Positions 21,662-34,069 are shown, counted from the first letter of the stretch. The stretch: DNA of 64,000 bases from Owenia fusiformis (GCA_903813345.2 CAIIXF020000005.1:35033375-35097374), one strand, 5' to 3'. Translations and numbers: made by a program. Notes: generated by a model from the letters alone, not told the origin.

Positions 21662-24600
21662 GTAAGGCGTTAAAAAAGATACTTTTTTGTTTCTAGAATC
21701 GTAATGGTTAAATGATCCAAAAGTGTTGTTTTATTTGAACTTTAAACGATTTTAACAAATATAAACAAACACAAATATGAAGACATTTTGTATAGAAAAT
21801 AAAACACTTTGTTTGCCCTTTTGTATTGATAAACCGAATTAATCATTAAACTATTTAAAATTATCAATTTGCACAAAATAATTTTTCAAAGAAAAATACA
21901 TTTTAGATAGTATATATAGTACTTGCACAAATGATGTAAAAAGATATTTTTACTTGTTCTCGTTAAAAATGTTGTTATATTTTGGAAATAGAAATGTTTA
22001 AAAAAGTGTAATCTGCTACCTAACATCAGAATTTTTCAGCAACTGACAAAACGTGACTTCTGAAATCTGAAAGTAAATATTAAGTTAAAAATTGTTTTTT
22101 ATAGTCACTAAAACTAGATCTTGAACAACTTTTCACAAATACTATTCGATTGATAAAAATGATACTGCATTTAATGTTCGGAACAATTCTTTTCATTCAT
22201 ATTGTATAATGATATTTCCAAAGGGAAAAATGTTTAAGTTAGATACAGACAGATTGATATATACATGTATATAGAGTACGAGCAGTTTCAGGGAAACGGA
22301 TCCTCAAACATTCCAAACAATTACAATTAATGCGCTGGGGATACTGAAATAATGTCAAACCTTGTTCGTTTTTGCATACATGCAGTGCATATGCATGTTC
22401 GTACTTTTTGTTGATGTCCTTAAATCAGCTCCTAGTCAACTCGGACCCTAGTTAACTCGTACCCTAGTCAACTCGGACCCTAGTCAACTTGGACCTGTGT
22501 ATTTTTTATACCTTTTCCTTAGTTTGAGCAATTAAATGAAAAGTAATACATAAGATCAAGAGTAATCATATTACAAACAAATAGTAAATAGCAAATAAAT
22601 TAGAAATTCAATGTGAATTACAGTGAATGTTGTTGACCTCAATTCTTCATACCAAGTTAAAGGGGGTAACCCCATGATTTTTAAGGAATTTATTAATCAA
22701 AATAAAGGATTAAAGTTTCAAGTCAAATGATAGCACCACATTTCATAAATCTGTAATTTGTTTTTGTAATTCTTTGATTAATTAAATCAAAATATATTTC
22801 AAATTCCCCACTCATTGAATATCTTACCAAGATCGCCAAATTATTTAATCATTGTATCTCCGTTATACGCGCGCCTATGGAGCTTTGAAATATGAAATAA
22901 AAATGTGTTATGAAATAATCATGTATTTTCGACAAACAGAAAGTAATTTTACACACATATGTTTAGAAAACGAATTTGGAAATATACTTGTTAAAACACA
23001 AATGCACTAATACATTTCCGCGTACTGTTATATTTGGATAATGTAATACCTCTACATTTTGTTCACTTAAACACCCTAATTTCAAAAATGCTGTATATAA
23101 AGTCACTATAAAATGAATCAAAATCATTCTGACTTGATTAGAAAGAGTATTTTGATCACACAAGAAAAGATTTTGACTCATCAGAATACATAAACATCAT
23201 CATTTAAAGATTTCAGAAATTAACTAAATTATACCTTAACTAATCCAATATTATAAATATTTTGCAACTTAATTGCTTTCACCACTTATATAGCAAAATG
23301 CCTCTGATTTATGCTGAATACAATTGGGTCCGAGTTGACTAAATAAGGTCCAAGTTGACTAGGGTCCGAGTTAACTAGGGTCCAAATTGACTAGGGTCCG
23401 AGTTAACTACGGTCCAACTTGACTAGGGTCCGAGTTAACTAGGGTCCAAATTGACCAGATACCCTTAAATCCTATATAAATTAACATTATATCAAAATAT
23501 TCATATTTTTATGTTCGTACTATCGTGCAACCAATGTAAAAAGTTGAAAAGTGTTTGGTGTGTTATGCGGTGCTTCTCATTCAAATATTAAGTTACACTC
23601 CATTTTGAATTTATATGATTAAGGAATAAAACCGGGGGAATAAATTGAATTGAATTTCAAACTAGTTTAATTTTAAAATAAATTTACTGTAAGTAAGTAA
23701 TCAAATCAAAAAATATGAATTCAACCAAAATCTAAAAATTAAAACAGAGCATTGATCAATGTACAATCAGTGCACTTCTTGGTACAGATCGCATTTTGAC
23801 AACATCCAATTCAACATCGCTATTATACAGTTGTCCACAAAACACATTAATTCACAAATGACATCAGATTGAAACTGCGGCTGGTATATTGAGTAATCTC
23901 GAGTAGTATGTAAAGCAATAGTGACACATGATAATCATTCGTTTCAATATTCTGACAATTCTTTTTTAACCATGTGAGTGAAGAGTGGAGATATCAAATT
24001 CATATTTAATTAGAAAGTATTAATCAAATATACGTTCAATAATTAAATAAAGTATTCCCAGCACATGTCTGTTTTCGCGGCAAAAGTGATTTTCAGAGCA
24101 GATACGATTGTCCAATGACGCGCGAGGGAGAAATACGATTGTGTAAATAGAAAGCTGGAATGCTTATGATATATAATAGCGACGCATCGTGTTTGGAGAT
24201 TTAAGTTGCGTTTTGAATGCCCGCGGCTCAAGTTAATTGCGTAATATTGATATGTGTTATCTCCCCAGGTATCACGAAAAAGATCAATAGGCCCTGCGGA
24301 GCAAATAACATGGTCACACGTTTTGAACAAAAAAGCTCGTCCAAGTGCTCCTGAACTCACATAATTTATTGCAGTGAAACTCCTGTTGTGCACTAGTAAT
24401 GAGCCGACGCGATTGACACACGCAGTTAGCCGACAAGGTTGCCACAGCGTAATTAGCAGTTTAAATGCGCTTGGATGAGCTGTTTTTGTAGAAAACATGT
24501 GAGCTTGTAATTTGCAACGTATGAGCTCATTGTTCTTTTTCATCGTACGAACTTATTAAATATTATGAAATTTACTTGCGCCGCGGGCAGTTAAAAATGC

Positions 24601-27600
24601 AGCCGTGAGCTTTTTAACGTGTACGTAATGTTTTAAGGCCAAAAATTCAATTATTGGTTTAACATTTTTTGCTATCGATATTCGGTCTAACACATGTATT
24701 TCATACTTTTCATACTGCCCCAAAAAGGATACCTTCTTGTTGTCTGCACAGCCCACTTGCCTGCCTGAAACACTGGTGCATGCAATAAATCGGTGACGGG
24801 GGCTGTCGAGTTGCGTCGATGGATTTTATTAAAACGCAGCGTCTTAGACTGACCATCGTAACGCCGGGGATCTAGCCTAATCGTGGTGTCTACACTTACA
24901 CCTCTCCCGGCGATGACCAGTCTAATAGTAACCAACCGCACACGCCTTGTTTTGTTATTTTATTGGAGGACATTAGGAATGTTTTTAAATGGCCACTGCT
25001 GCAGCACCCAATTAAGCACAAATAAAAGCACTTTGCCTGCTCTATACAGGCCTATGACATCATTGTTTACCGTTGCTATGGCAACCATGGACCTAAGATC
25101 CGAGAAGTGTCTTTCATGCATTTACTCCTGTAGCAGACTACTGTGCATCCCCTACTGAAAATCTAAAAGTATTTTTAAAATTTTACTCTAAACATTTAAC
25201 ACATACCCAACGGTCCAAGAATATATGAGATGCTTGCACCAAAAGTGGTCAGCGAATTTTTAATTAGCTATTATAGTAACATCTCCCTTTGAACTTTTAA
25301 ACAGAATGAGGTGGCTTCTATTGTATTGTAAACTGTAATTGTATTGTATTGCATAGATCCCTTCATATATCTTTGTATTGCTGGATGCCCATCTAGCTTG
25401 TTTAAATGTTCAAATATCCGTATATGCTTCGTAGACCAAACGAAACACCAATAATGAAGTCTGAACCCCCACCCCCCACCCCTTCCAAATGTAATAATTT
25501 GTCGATTGAGACAGTTTTCAAGCTTTTTTATGTAGGTAAGATAATCAGAATTGTCAAGCTTCCCCTATGTCAGAAAATTTAAAGGGACGCCACTATAAAA
25601 TACCTCATGTAATCTTGTGCCTTGGAGTATGTGCTTACGCAGGTCCTGCGTATCACACCAAACTAGTTCTTACCCGTTCTTGCCAGTCCTACGAAAACGT
25701 CGTAAAACGGGCTCAATCTGGCTGTGGTCAGGAAATATGTCTGAAATAATTAGCTTCTTCGTTCTTAAACAGTCTTCAATACGTCCATCTCGTTCGCAGT
25801 TCGTTCAGGTCGCACCACGTCGGTGTGCAACGTCGTAGAACGCGTCCCTTAGTCTAGAAGGTCATCATGACCTGATAACAGAACGGTATGGTCGCAATCG
25901 AATTTTGAATCGATTCAAAATTCTAAAATCACATTCCCGTCTGAGAACGTTCATAAAGTTCGTAAATAGACCTTAGAAAGTTGCAGCTACGTTCATTCCG
26001 TTCGCACACAGTTTAAAACCAGTTTTGAAGAACGCAGTGGCAACTTGTTTGGTGTGATAGCTATATTTTTGCTAACTCGTTCATAAGCAGTGTTATATAC
26101 GTTCTTAATCAGTTTAAACCCGTTTGCATTTAGTTCTACCTCGTTCTCAACACGTCCTCGGACAGTTCAACTCGTTGTTAAAACGTCCCTAGTACGACGG
26201 TTCTGTTCGTAGTACGTCCAGCTCGTCGTTAGTACGTTGTCACTCGTTCTAATTGTAGAACGTGACGACCTCGAAAATATTTTGAGTATTGTCTAAGTTC
26301 TAGAGGACCTACCCGTTCGAGTACGTTCGATGAAGTTTGTAAATAGATCCCAAACGGTTCTTAGTAAGTCCAGTCCGTTCGTACCCAGTTGAAGCCCGTT
26401 TTCGAGAACGTAGTGAGATCTAGTTTGGTGTGATAGTAGGGTACTATCAGAACCGTGTGGGGTCTATTTGCAAACTTCATCGAACTTACTCAAACGGGTA
26501 GATCCTCTAAAACTTTCTCTTGGTCGTCACGTTCTACAATTAGAACGAGTGACAATGTACTAACGACGAGCAGGACGTGCTACGAACGGAACCGTCGTAC
26601 TTCAATCCTACTAGGGACGTTTTTACAACGAGTTGAACTATCTGAGGACGTATTGAGAACGAGGTAGAACTTACTGCAAACGGGTTAAAACTGATTAAGA
26701 ACGTATTTATCAACGAGTTAGCAAAAATATAGCTATCACACCAAGGAAGTTGCCATTGCGTTCTTCAAAACTGGTTTTAAACTGTGTGCGAACGGAATGA
26801 ACGTAGCTACAACGTTCTACGGTCTGTTTACGAACTTCATGGACTTTCCCGGACGGGGAATGTGATTTAGAATTTTGAATCGATTCAAAATTCGATGGCG
26901 ACCATACCGTTCTGTAATCAGGTCACGATGACCTTCTAGACTAAGGACGCGTTGTACGAAGTTGCACATCGACGTGGTGCGACCTGAACGAACTGCGAAT
27001 GAGGTGGACGTATTGAAGACTGTTTATGAACGAAGTCGCTAATTATTTTAGACATATTTCCCGACCACAGCCAGATTGAGCCCGTTTTACGACGTTTTCG
27101 TAGGACTGGCAAGAACGGGTAAGAACTAGTTTGGTGTGATAGGGGGGTTACTGTTGAAAAAGTCACATTTCATAACTTTTAGATTTTCAGTAGGACCCCG
27201 CCAGCTACTGTATTAATTGGAGTATATAAAATAAGTACTAACAGAAAAAAATACACTATTCTCAGGTGATGGTTGACAGCTTGCTAAGTATACCTTTTAA
27301 ATTTCTTGTAATATTTTAACATTTTGATATAAAACGTTGGCTCTAAGATGGCGGGAATTTGATGCCTTTGATTTCTATGACATAGGATCCTGGATTTCTA
27401 TGTCATTAATATTTTAACCGAAAGTTAAATATAATGTTTACTGTGTTCTATCCATGGATAACATACCACAAGATATGTTATTTAGTTAAAAACAATTTTG
27501 AGGGAGGTCTGCATGATTATCGAGGCGACCATCAATAACATGACTTCATTGACCGCATCGTTGTCAGAGCGCTAAGAAACAAATGGATCAAAATATTTGA

Positions 27601-28155
27601 CACAATCTGATCACAATGTAATCTACTAGAGTATAATTCACATTTACTGTCAACAACTCGTGATTGTATTCGAAATTCCTAATAATAGTATTGCATGAAT
27701 GAATGAATAGATAAATATTCGGTATTTCATTTACGTTAATTAGTAACATCCTACATCTATTTACAGAATCCTTGGGTGACGTCGACTGTTCAATGGAAGA
27801 AGTTGATAGTTTGGAATGCCAACAGCAACGTCATCGTACACGTATTACAAGAATTATCACGCACCTGAGAAACCCTAATCAGAGAGACATATTTCAGCGG
27901 CCATCTTTCATCCAGGAGAGGGGTATCTTCAAAACGCAGCACACTAAAAACCTAGGTGGCTTTAGAACGTTCCAGGAATCAAGCAAAGACAATAAACCTA
28001 TGGAAACTATTAAAAAGCCTAAACACGAGTTCAAGGACCGCAATGAGGCCATAGGAGAGTCGACAAAGCGCGAAGCACCAAAGCGGATCCACTGTCCATC
28101 ATGGATGAGCAATGTGATGTGCTACAGTTACATTATGTTGAAATTGCGACCGTAG
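21511..28155 (+). CDS. Secreted peptide-hormone/neuropeptide-like precursor (2 exons, 179 aa)
   Basis: Exons 21511-21661 and 27767-28155 are joined across a 6.1-kb GT-AG intron at phase 1, giving 179 residues and a TAG stop. I chose ATG 21511 because it opens a clear signal peptide: a basic start, then hydrophobic LTVICTASLLLWGYTSG (residues 9-25). After it come KR at 49-50, an acidic stretch with C58 and C68, a basic middle region, and KR at 151-152 and 156-157. The last 22 residues begin IHCPSWM and hold C160 and C169, which could form a ten-residue disulfide ring, with a hydrophobic tail ending LKLRP. No C-terminal amidation glycine precedes the stop. I recognise no family. Signal peptide plus dibasic sites plus a cyclic C-terminal peptide suggest a processed prohormone. 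It could also be another small secreted protein. Confidence 0.72.
22427..23462. mobile_element. Foldback element with 16-bp tandem-repeat arms and 9-bp TSD
   Basis: The left arm (22427-22496) repeats GTCAACTCGGACCCTA about four times. The right arm (about 23328-23462) carries the reverse complement about eight times, so the arms are unequal. CCTTAAATC lies directly outside both ends (22418-22426, 23463-23471), a 9-bp target duplication of Mutator-like type. The centre is AT-rich without a transposase. It is located in the intron of the peptide-precursor gene. Confidence 0.85.
24040..24950. other. Less AT-rich, non-repetitive intronic block, nature unknown
   Basis: This part of the peptide-gene intron is less AT-rich than its surroundings and shows no copies elsewhere in the window. 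A 166-codon minus-strand frame (24043-24543) has no recognisable domain or splice context. It may be a conserved regulatory block or unrecognised exon, but sequence alone does not decide. Confidence 0.25.
25151..27194. mobile_element. Outer TIR element enclosing the giant palindrome
   Basis: CCTACTGAAAATCTAAAAGT at 25151-25170 is matched by its exact reverse complement at 27175-27194. A 20-bp perfect inverted pair bracketing the palindrome suggests that these are the real element ends. The flank between 25171 and 25650 holds an AC-rich stretch near 25470 and no gene. No target duplication is seen. Confidence 0.6.
25651..27141. repeat. Giant inverted repeat: ~700-bp arms, ~85-bp loop
   Basis: Bases 25651-26363 and 26449-27141 are reverse complements with scattered mismatches, beginning TATCACACCAAACTAGTTCT and ending in its complement. 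Both arms consist of degenerate CGTTC/ACGTCC words spaced irregularly. The same peptide (RKRRKTGSIWLWSGN) can be read inward from each arm, which is a consequence of the symmetry and not evidence of a gene. The structure sits in the peptide-gene intron, so the nascent transcript would fold into a ~700-bp double strand. Confidence 0.92.
27767..28155 (+). CDS. Peptide precursor exon 2
   Basis: The acceptor TTTACAG ends at 27766. The exon is open in the phase required by exon 1 (G+AA = Glu) and encodes 128 further residues. Four cysteines fall here, and Lys/Arg are frequent. The reading frame is one of the longest non-transposon frames between 12 and 34 kb and is not in any repeat I can identify. 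Confidence 0.75.
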
Positions 28156-28215
28156 CAATATACTATTAATTGTTACATTATGTTGAAATTAGGGTCGAAG
28201 CAAATCATAATTAAC
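28127..28215 (+). repeat. 45-bp tandem duplication across the precursor stop codon
   Basis: GTTACATTATGTTGAAATT occurs at 28127-28145 and again at 28172-28190, with weaker similarity continuing after each (CGTAGCAAT / CGAAGCAAA). The last codons and stop of the precursor gene are thus repeated into the 3' UTR. Confidence 0.75.
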
Positions 28216-28390
28216 ACCAATCCTTAGAGTCAAGTGTTTCCGTAGTCCTAAATAGTTAAAGATAGAGAAGTTTATTTCAGATACTTACCTATTTTATTAG
28301 TTATCTGTGAGAAACTGGGCTTAAAATATGAAAAAGCTGAACCTATGAATTTTGTTGACTTTCTGACCATGTGGAACGTTACTTCTAGAA

Positions 28391-28599
28391 TACTGTATAA
28401 GTGGTATTTAATCCGAGTGGTTAATTTTCCGAATGGTCAAATTTCATCATTTTCCTAATTTTAATTTTCCTAATGACAAGAAACCTCCCATTGGATAACA
28501 TTATAAAGACAATATTTCCGACATTTAATTTTCCGAACCTGGCAAAAATTAGGAAATAGGCAAATTAAATGAATAGGCAAAATTACCACTTATACAGTA
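28391..28599. mobile_element. 209-bp MITE with ~20-bp TIRs
   Basis: It begins TACTGTATAAGTGGTATTT and ends AATTACCACTTATACAGTA, inverted with little mismatch. The interior carries repeated TTAATTTTCC and AATTAGGAAA words. No coding capacity. Confidence 0.75.
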
Positions 28600-28738
28600 A
28601 ACTGTTATTAACTTTGGGAAAAATGTAGTTGTCCATCTCAAAGAAATGTGTTTAATATGAAAACTTATTCATTTACAGTATGATAAATTGGATATTTTTG
28701 TAACATTTTAAGAAATTGTATATGGAAAGTATCCATGA

Positions 28739-29609
28739 TACACTCCCCTCCATAAGTTTGGCAACCTTTTTTCCCCCATTGAACTACGTGTTAAAGCCTC
28801 TTTACTTTTGAATTTTTATTCACTTAAAATGCGATGAAAATACTGATGGAAACGTAATTTGACTTTAATTCCAATACCTCCAAATTTTCTCAATTTTTTT
28901 CCTCAATTGCAATAGGTCGAAAATTGATGATAAATTTGATGAATTTTTGAAACTCGACATACCCATGTTAACCAATGGGAAATGGTAGGTTTGCCGCAAT
29001 TCATATGACTGAATATCCATCCATCCGAGTCCTTGCAAAAAATACGAGTTAGGCAGGCAATTGAATTTGCTAACTTTATTTAACAAAAAATTGTTATGTT
29101 TCTTCAGGTTCAGCAAAGTTATAGGGCTTTAAAGTCAAAATTGTTTTTCAAAAAACCTCTCCCATTGAAATAACACAGGAGGCGAAAAATTCTTTTCAAA
29201 AATGACTTTGAAGCGCTGTAACTTTAATATTCATCAAATAAACTAAACACTTAGTGTTCAAAAAAGTTAGACAATTCAATTTTCTATATGAAAATAATTT
29301 TTGCTGAATCTTTTACTCAAAAGATATCCTGATTTCTGATTTGCCCCTAACCCTCAATTTCTCATTGGATTACATGGGAATGACGATTTTCAAAAATTCA
29401 TCAAATTTATCATCAATTTTCGACCTATTGTAACTGAGGAAAAAAATTGAGAAAATTTGGAGGTATTGGAAATAAAGTCAAGTTACATTTCCATTAATAT
29501 TATAAGTTATTTCATCGCCGGTTAAGTAAATAAAAATTCAAACGTAAAGAGGCTTTGACACGTAGTTCAATGGGGAAAAAAGGTTGCCAAACTTATGGAG
29601 GGGAGTGTA
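28739..29609. mobile_element. Tc1/mariner-like foldback MITE with ~215-bp arms
   Basis: The ends TACACTCCCCTCCATAAGTT and the reverse complement (ending at 29609) carry terminal TA, fitting a TA target site. Inverted similarity continues inward for about 215 bp on both sides (28739-28952, 29388-29609) with minor indels. No transposase is present. Partial right ends of the same family occur at 30520-30800, 41311-41338 and 52033-52064. Confidence 0.85.
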
Positions 29610-31796
29610 AATCTAGCAAATCAAATAACAACTTCTTATAATACTTTATATTTCAGACCAAGCTGCCTTTAAATATGTATGGAGTATGGCACAATTAAAC
29701 AAGATTGTTGTATTTGTAACTGTTACAATATTTACAATATTTGACAGAGAATGTGCCAGGAGCACCAATACAGATTGAAATTATATTATATAATATGTTA
29801 TAAATTGATTTGATACTTTGTTCTGCATGATATATGTTTATTCTTTTGCGTGTGATACCCGATCGACCATATAAAATATGCTACACTTTAATGTGCCAAA
29901 TAACAAGTCAGATTTTTGTCAACAAAAAATTATGCAACATTACGTATGTTGGTGGCATTTTTGTGTCACCTTTTAAATGTAACTGATTCCAAATATTCTC
30001 TATGAATAAAAAAGGAAAAGTGTCCAAATATACGAGCGATGCCATAACAATCACTTGATATCACCATACCATAAGAGATGCTTAGGTTTTATATTAAACC
30101 TACAACTAATGTGAAACCATTTCAAAGTCCTAGAATTTTGAAACAACTACTTTGAAAAAATCCGTATTTCAAATGAAATCTAATAATGAAAGATAATCTC
30201 ATGAATTTAAAGGGGTCGCTATTATCCAACTGACTATAGCTATGTTCTGTATGAATGGAAAGATAGATGGCATAGTGGTGTTGATAGGGCTAGAATACAT
30301 GGAAGTGTATTGCAAGAGTCATTTATTTTTCATCTTACAAGTAATTTCATTTGGATCAATTAAAACATGATTTGAATGTAAGTATATGGCCATGTTGCTT
30401 GCGATTTAACATTGAAATTATGATACTTATAAGAGTAAATGAACTTATCGAGGTTTTTCATCCTTGTCTTAATGGGGATTTAGCCCTACCTTTTTAGCTG
30501 AAGCATTTACTGAATAGATATCCAGGAATCTGATTTGCCCCGAACCAACCATTTCCTATTGGTCTCTCGATGGGAATGACAGTTTTCAAAAATTGATCTT
30601 TATCATCAATTTTCGACCTATTGCATTTGAGAAAAAAGAATGGGAAAATTTAGAGGCATTGTAAATGAAGTCAAGTTATACAGTATTTCCACCTTCATCA
30701 TTAGTATTTTCATCGCTGGTTATGTAACCAAAATTCAAACATAAAGAGGCTTTAACACATAGTCCAATGCAGGAGCTAGGGTTGTCAAAGTTATAGGGGA
30801 TAATATATAATACACCAATATAGCATTCATCCTCACGTTTTTTGCCGAAAAAATAAGAAAATTTGTTCATAAATAAGCGAGGAATGAACTAAACCATGCG
30901 TAAAAATTGGTTCATAAAAAATATATAGTTAATTTTGCTCTCAAAACTTTTATTTCTTGTCATTCATCATCCAAATTTTCAGAGAAGAAACATTTTACAT
31001 TTTTATAACAACCCTGAAAAGATTGAGACATAATGCATAATACCAAAATAGTGGTTGTCATAGTAACGCGGATACGGGTACTCATGCTCTATGTTCATAC
31101 AAAGATGTGGCAACAACACCTTCGTGGAATGAATCAGCCCACAATGCATCGTGTATCTTGCCTCTGTCAGGAGTAGTGGTAGCGTAGCGGTACTTGATAG
31201 TCCCACTGTTGACCCCGCTGGAATTTGGATAACTAGCAATGAGAAAATGTGTTTTATTTAGTTTTCGGACTTTTCAATTAGGATGAAAATGTTTAGACCG
31301 TCGGTCAAGTAAATTTTAAATTTCAATTTATTTCCATCACAAAACATTCAGTTCTACAGATTACAGTTACAGATCAAAAATTGTTTGTTACTTTCTTTTA
31401 CCACATTAACCAACATAATAATATTTTTGATAACCTTTCCTAACATAAAATATTCGATATTATGTACACAAATATTTGTTCGATATATACTATTGGCTTT
31501 GAAACTAGAAGTGGAAATGATGATGGAGGTTCAACAGTTGAAAGGATTCAATTCAGTTCAATGCACAAATGTCTCTAAAATTTTGAACAAGCGTTTCTCT
31601 TAAACCAGTCATCAAAACATTCTGAAACTTATACACATTGTCAATTTAATGGTCATCTTTTGGATGGTAACATTATAATTTGAAACATATATACAAATTG
31701 CGATTTCATGTACAGTTATCTGAAGATTCAAAATGAAACTAGTAATAACTGAATTTCTTCTTCGTTTTCTTTATTTTCTTTAATAATTTCACAATA
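29610..31796. repeat. Intergenic; right-half remnant of the TACACTCCCC MITE
   Basis: No gene is seen. Bases 30520-30800 match the right arm of the 28739-29609 element (TTTTCAAAAATTGAT, AATTTTCGACCTATTGCA, CAAAGTTATAGGGGA) with clear decay. The rest is AT-rich and unassigned. Confidence 0.55.
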
Positions 31797-33340
31797 TATT
31801 ATAGGAATATCCTATGGTTTTTAAAAAATATCATTTATATCCATGAGTGGATATTGATATCTTCATGAGTGAGCGCAGCGAATGAGGGAAGATATTTGTA
31901 TCCATGAGTGGATATAATTGATATTTTTGAAAAACCATAGGATTGTCCGTTTATCCCATGAGAAATCATCAGCGAAAAATATAATTTGAAAAAAAAATTG
32001 AAAAAATAATTGAAAAAAATTGTGAAAAAATGTTGAATTTTTTTTGAAATTTTGAAATATGGATTAAATATTTTTGAAAATAATTAAAAAATGTAAAAAG
32101 AATTTTTTTTGAAAGAATTCGAAACCATCGAATATCACTTTTCAAACCATCGAATATCACTTCTCAAACCATCGAATATCACTTTTTAAGACGTGATATT
32201 CGATAGTTTAAAAGTGATATTCGATGGTTTGTGAATTTTTGCTAAAATATGATATCTTGATCCACATATCAAATATATCTTCGTGTGATATTCGATCTAT
32301 ATCCTTGCAACCATGGGATAAATAGAGATTATCCTATATGAGGTTCAGGATATTGGGATTATCCCGAGGCCAATATAATATATCTGCCCGAGGGCCGTAG
32401 GTCCCGAGGGTAGATATATTATATTGGCCAAGGGATAATCCCAATATCCTGAACCGACTGTAGGATGATCTGTTTATCCCATACCAATCACATTGTTCAA
32501 TTGGCCAAAGTTCAGAAACTTTGCAACCAACCGTGGAATTATTTTAAAATATTCATGTCCACTTTTTTCTTGTTGGTAGCCAGATTTTCCTGTTCAAATC
32601 TTTGATTATTAACGGGGCATTCTGCTCCTTCTCTTCTTTAAATTAAAGCATCAAACAGATCGCGATTGTCTGCGTTTTTCTCCATTGTCGTTTACAGTAT
32701 GCGAACGTTACAAAAAAGAAACCAATACGGGAACAGCGATTATGACTGAGCGGGACGTAAAGCTATATCTGCCCGCTGATGAAAATATAAGTTTTTACAA
32801 ACCGACCTTATGTACCCGTAACACGTCCAAGTATGGGATAAATATATGTATCTCATACTTGAGTGGGTTTGGGGTAGATATCACCCGGGAATATATATCG
32901 TATCTGAGGAGCGGGCAGGATATATTGTATATGTCCCGCTCCAGGCCAAATGCGGGCAGATATAATATATCCATCCCGCTCCCGGGAATTTTTCAAAAGT
33001 TTAAAAAGTTTAAATATCAAAAGTTTTAATTTTTTAATTTTAAAATTTAATTTTTTTAAGTTTAAATGTTACAATTTCATTGTATTGAACAAAAAGAATA
33101 TTACGAAAATGTTAAATATAAATATCTAGGTTATATCTATCCTAAACCCACTCAAGTATATGAGATACACCAGTTATGCACGGTCGGTTTGGATACATGG
33201 AATATCCCTCGGGATATTCCCTGTATCCAAAACCTCCCAGTGCATAACCCCTATGTATCCTTTTCTCAATATTGTTTTAGAAAACACATCAGACACTTCT
33301 TTTATTCTTGGTATCATATGCTCGGAATAAATTAAATATC
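31797..33340. repeat. Palindrome cluster: four or more stacked inverted repeats
   Basis: Hairpin 1: arms ~31810-31868 / 31889-31945 around CCATGAGTGGATAT, loop with GAGTGAGCGCAGCG. Hairpin 2: 32129-32235, tandem CCATCGAATATCACTTTTCA units facing inverted ones. Hairpin 3: 32312-32480, bounded by GGGATAAA / TTTATCCC with GATTATCCCGAGG inside. Hairpin 4: 32849-32889 / 33127-33170 around CATACTTGAGTGGGTTT, enclosing smaller GAGCGGGC and GGATACATGGAATATCCC palindromes. The short frames at 32685-33029 and 33066-33335 fall within these repeats. No transposase. Confidence 0.75.
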
Positions 33341-34069
33341 TAGCCGAACCTCATTGGAACAAAACCACATAAACACAACGTGTTTAGGTCTCTCAATATT
33401 GTAATTGTACATAGGGAAGTTTAATTGATTTTAAAAAAGCATCTTGTGAATGAAATAAATGTTTATCTTAATTTTCATTTATCTTGGGAGGTTTTGTTTT
33501 GTTCTTAGTTTTTGCATACTTTTTGTAAAATGAACCAATTTTCCTTTGTATAACTGTTATATTGAGAGGTCTAAGAAAATATTGTATATGCTATTTTGTT
33601 CCAACAAGGTTCGGAAAGACATTTTATTTCATTTTCAAGAATTGGTAGAAAGGAACAAAAAACAATTGCACTAAAAAAACAAAAAAATGTTAAGAGAAAT
33701 ACATTGTTGAATTCCGTTCACCATATCGATACCTATCCTTTGCATTTTACTGTATACACTAGGTAATTCCCTCGTCATATTCTCAAGTTGTGTGGGATTG
33801 ATAAATGCCACAATGTGAATGTTTTTATTTTTAACCCTTTGATAATAGAGGGCATGTAAGAAATAACATATCTGGAATATCAATGCCGGGATTACATCTC
33901 TAAGCATTTCTACTTTTAGAATTGCCAAACTTGGAATGAATTCAAAGCACTTTGGACGCGATAGTTATTTCCATAAACCCCGCCATCTTTTGTAACGTCG
34001 GCGAAGCAATGATTAAATGGCTTTATGCAGCAAAAGGTGGCAGGGTGTTTTGGAAAGATTTGCAATGCC
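33341..34069. other. Between palindrome cluster and GPCR; no gene seen
   Basis: AT-rich, without a supportable ORF or repeat recognised elsewhere in the window. Confidence 0.45.

Noticed and set aside
24043-24543. 166-codon minus-strand ORF
   Set aside because: No domain, signal peptide or splice context, and it lies in the intron of an opposite-strand gene. Probably chance openness in a less AT-rich block.
25567-27166. ORFs giving the same RKRRKTGSIWLW peptide from both strands
   Set aside because: They are mirror readings of the two arms of one inverted repeat, with no start context or homology.
32685-33335. Two ORFs of 114 and 89 codons
   Set aside because: They run through palindromic repeats. 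The codons are repeat-derived.
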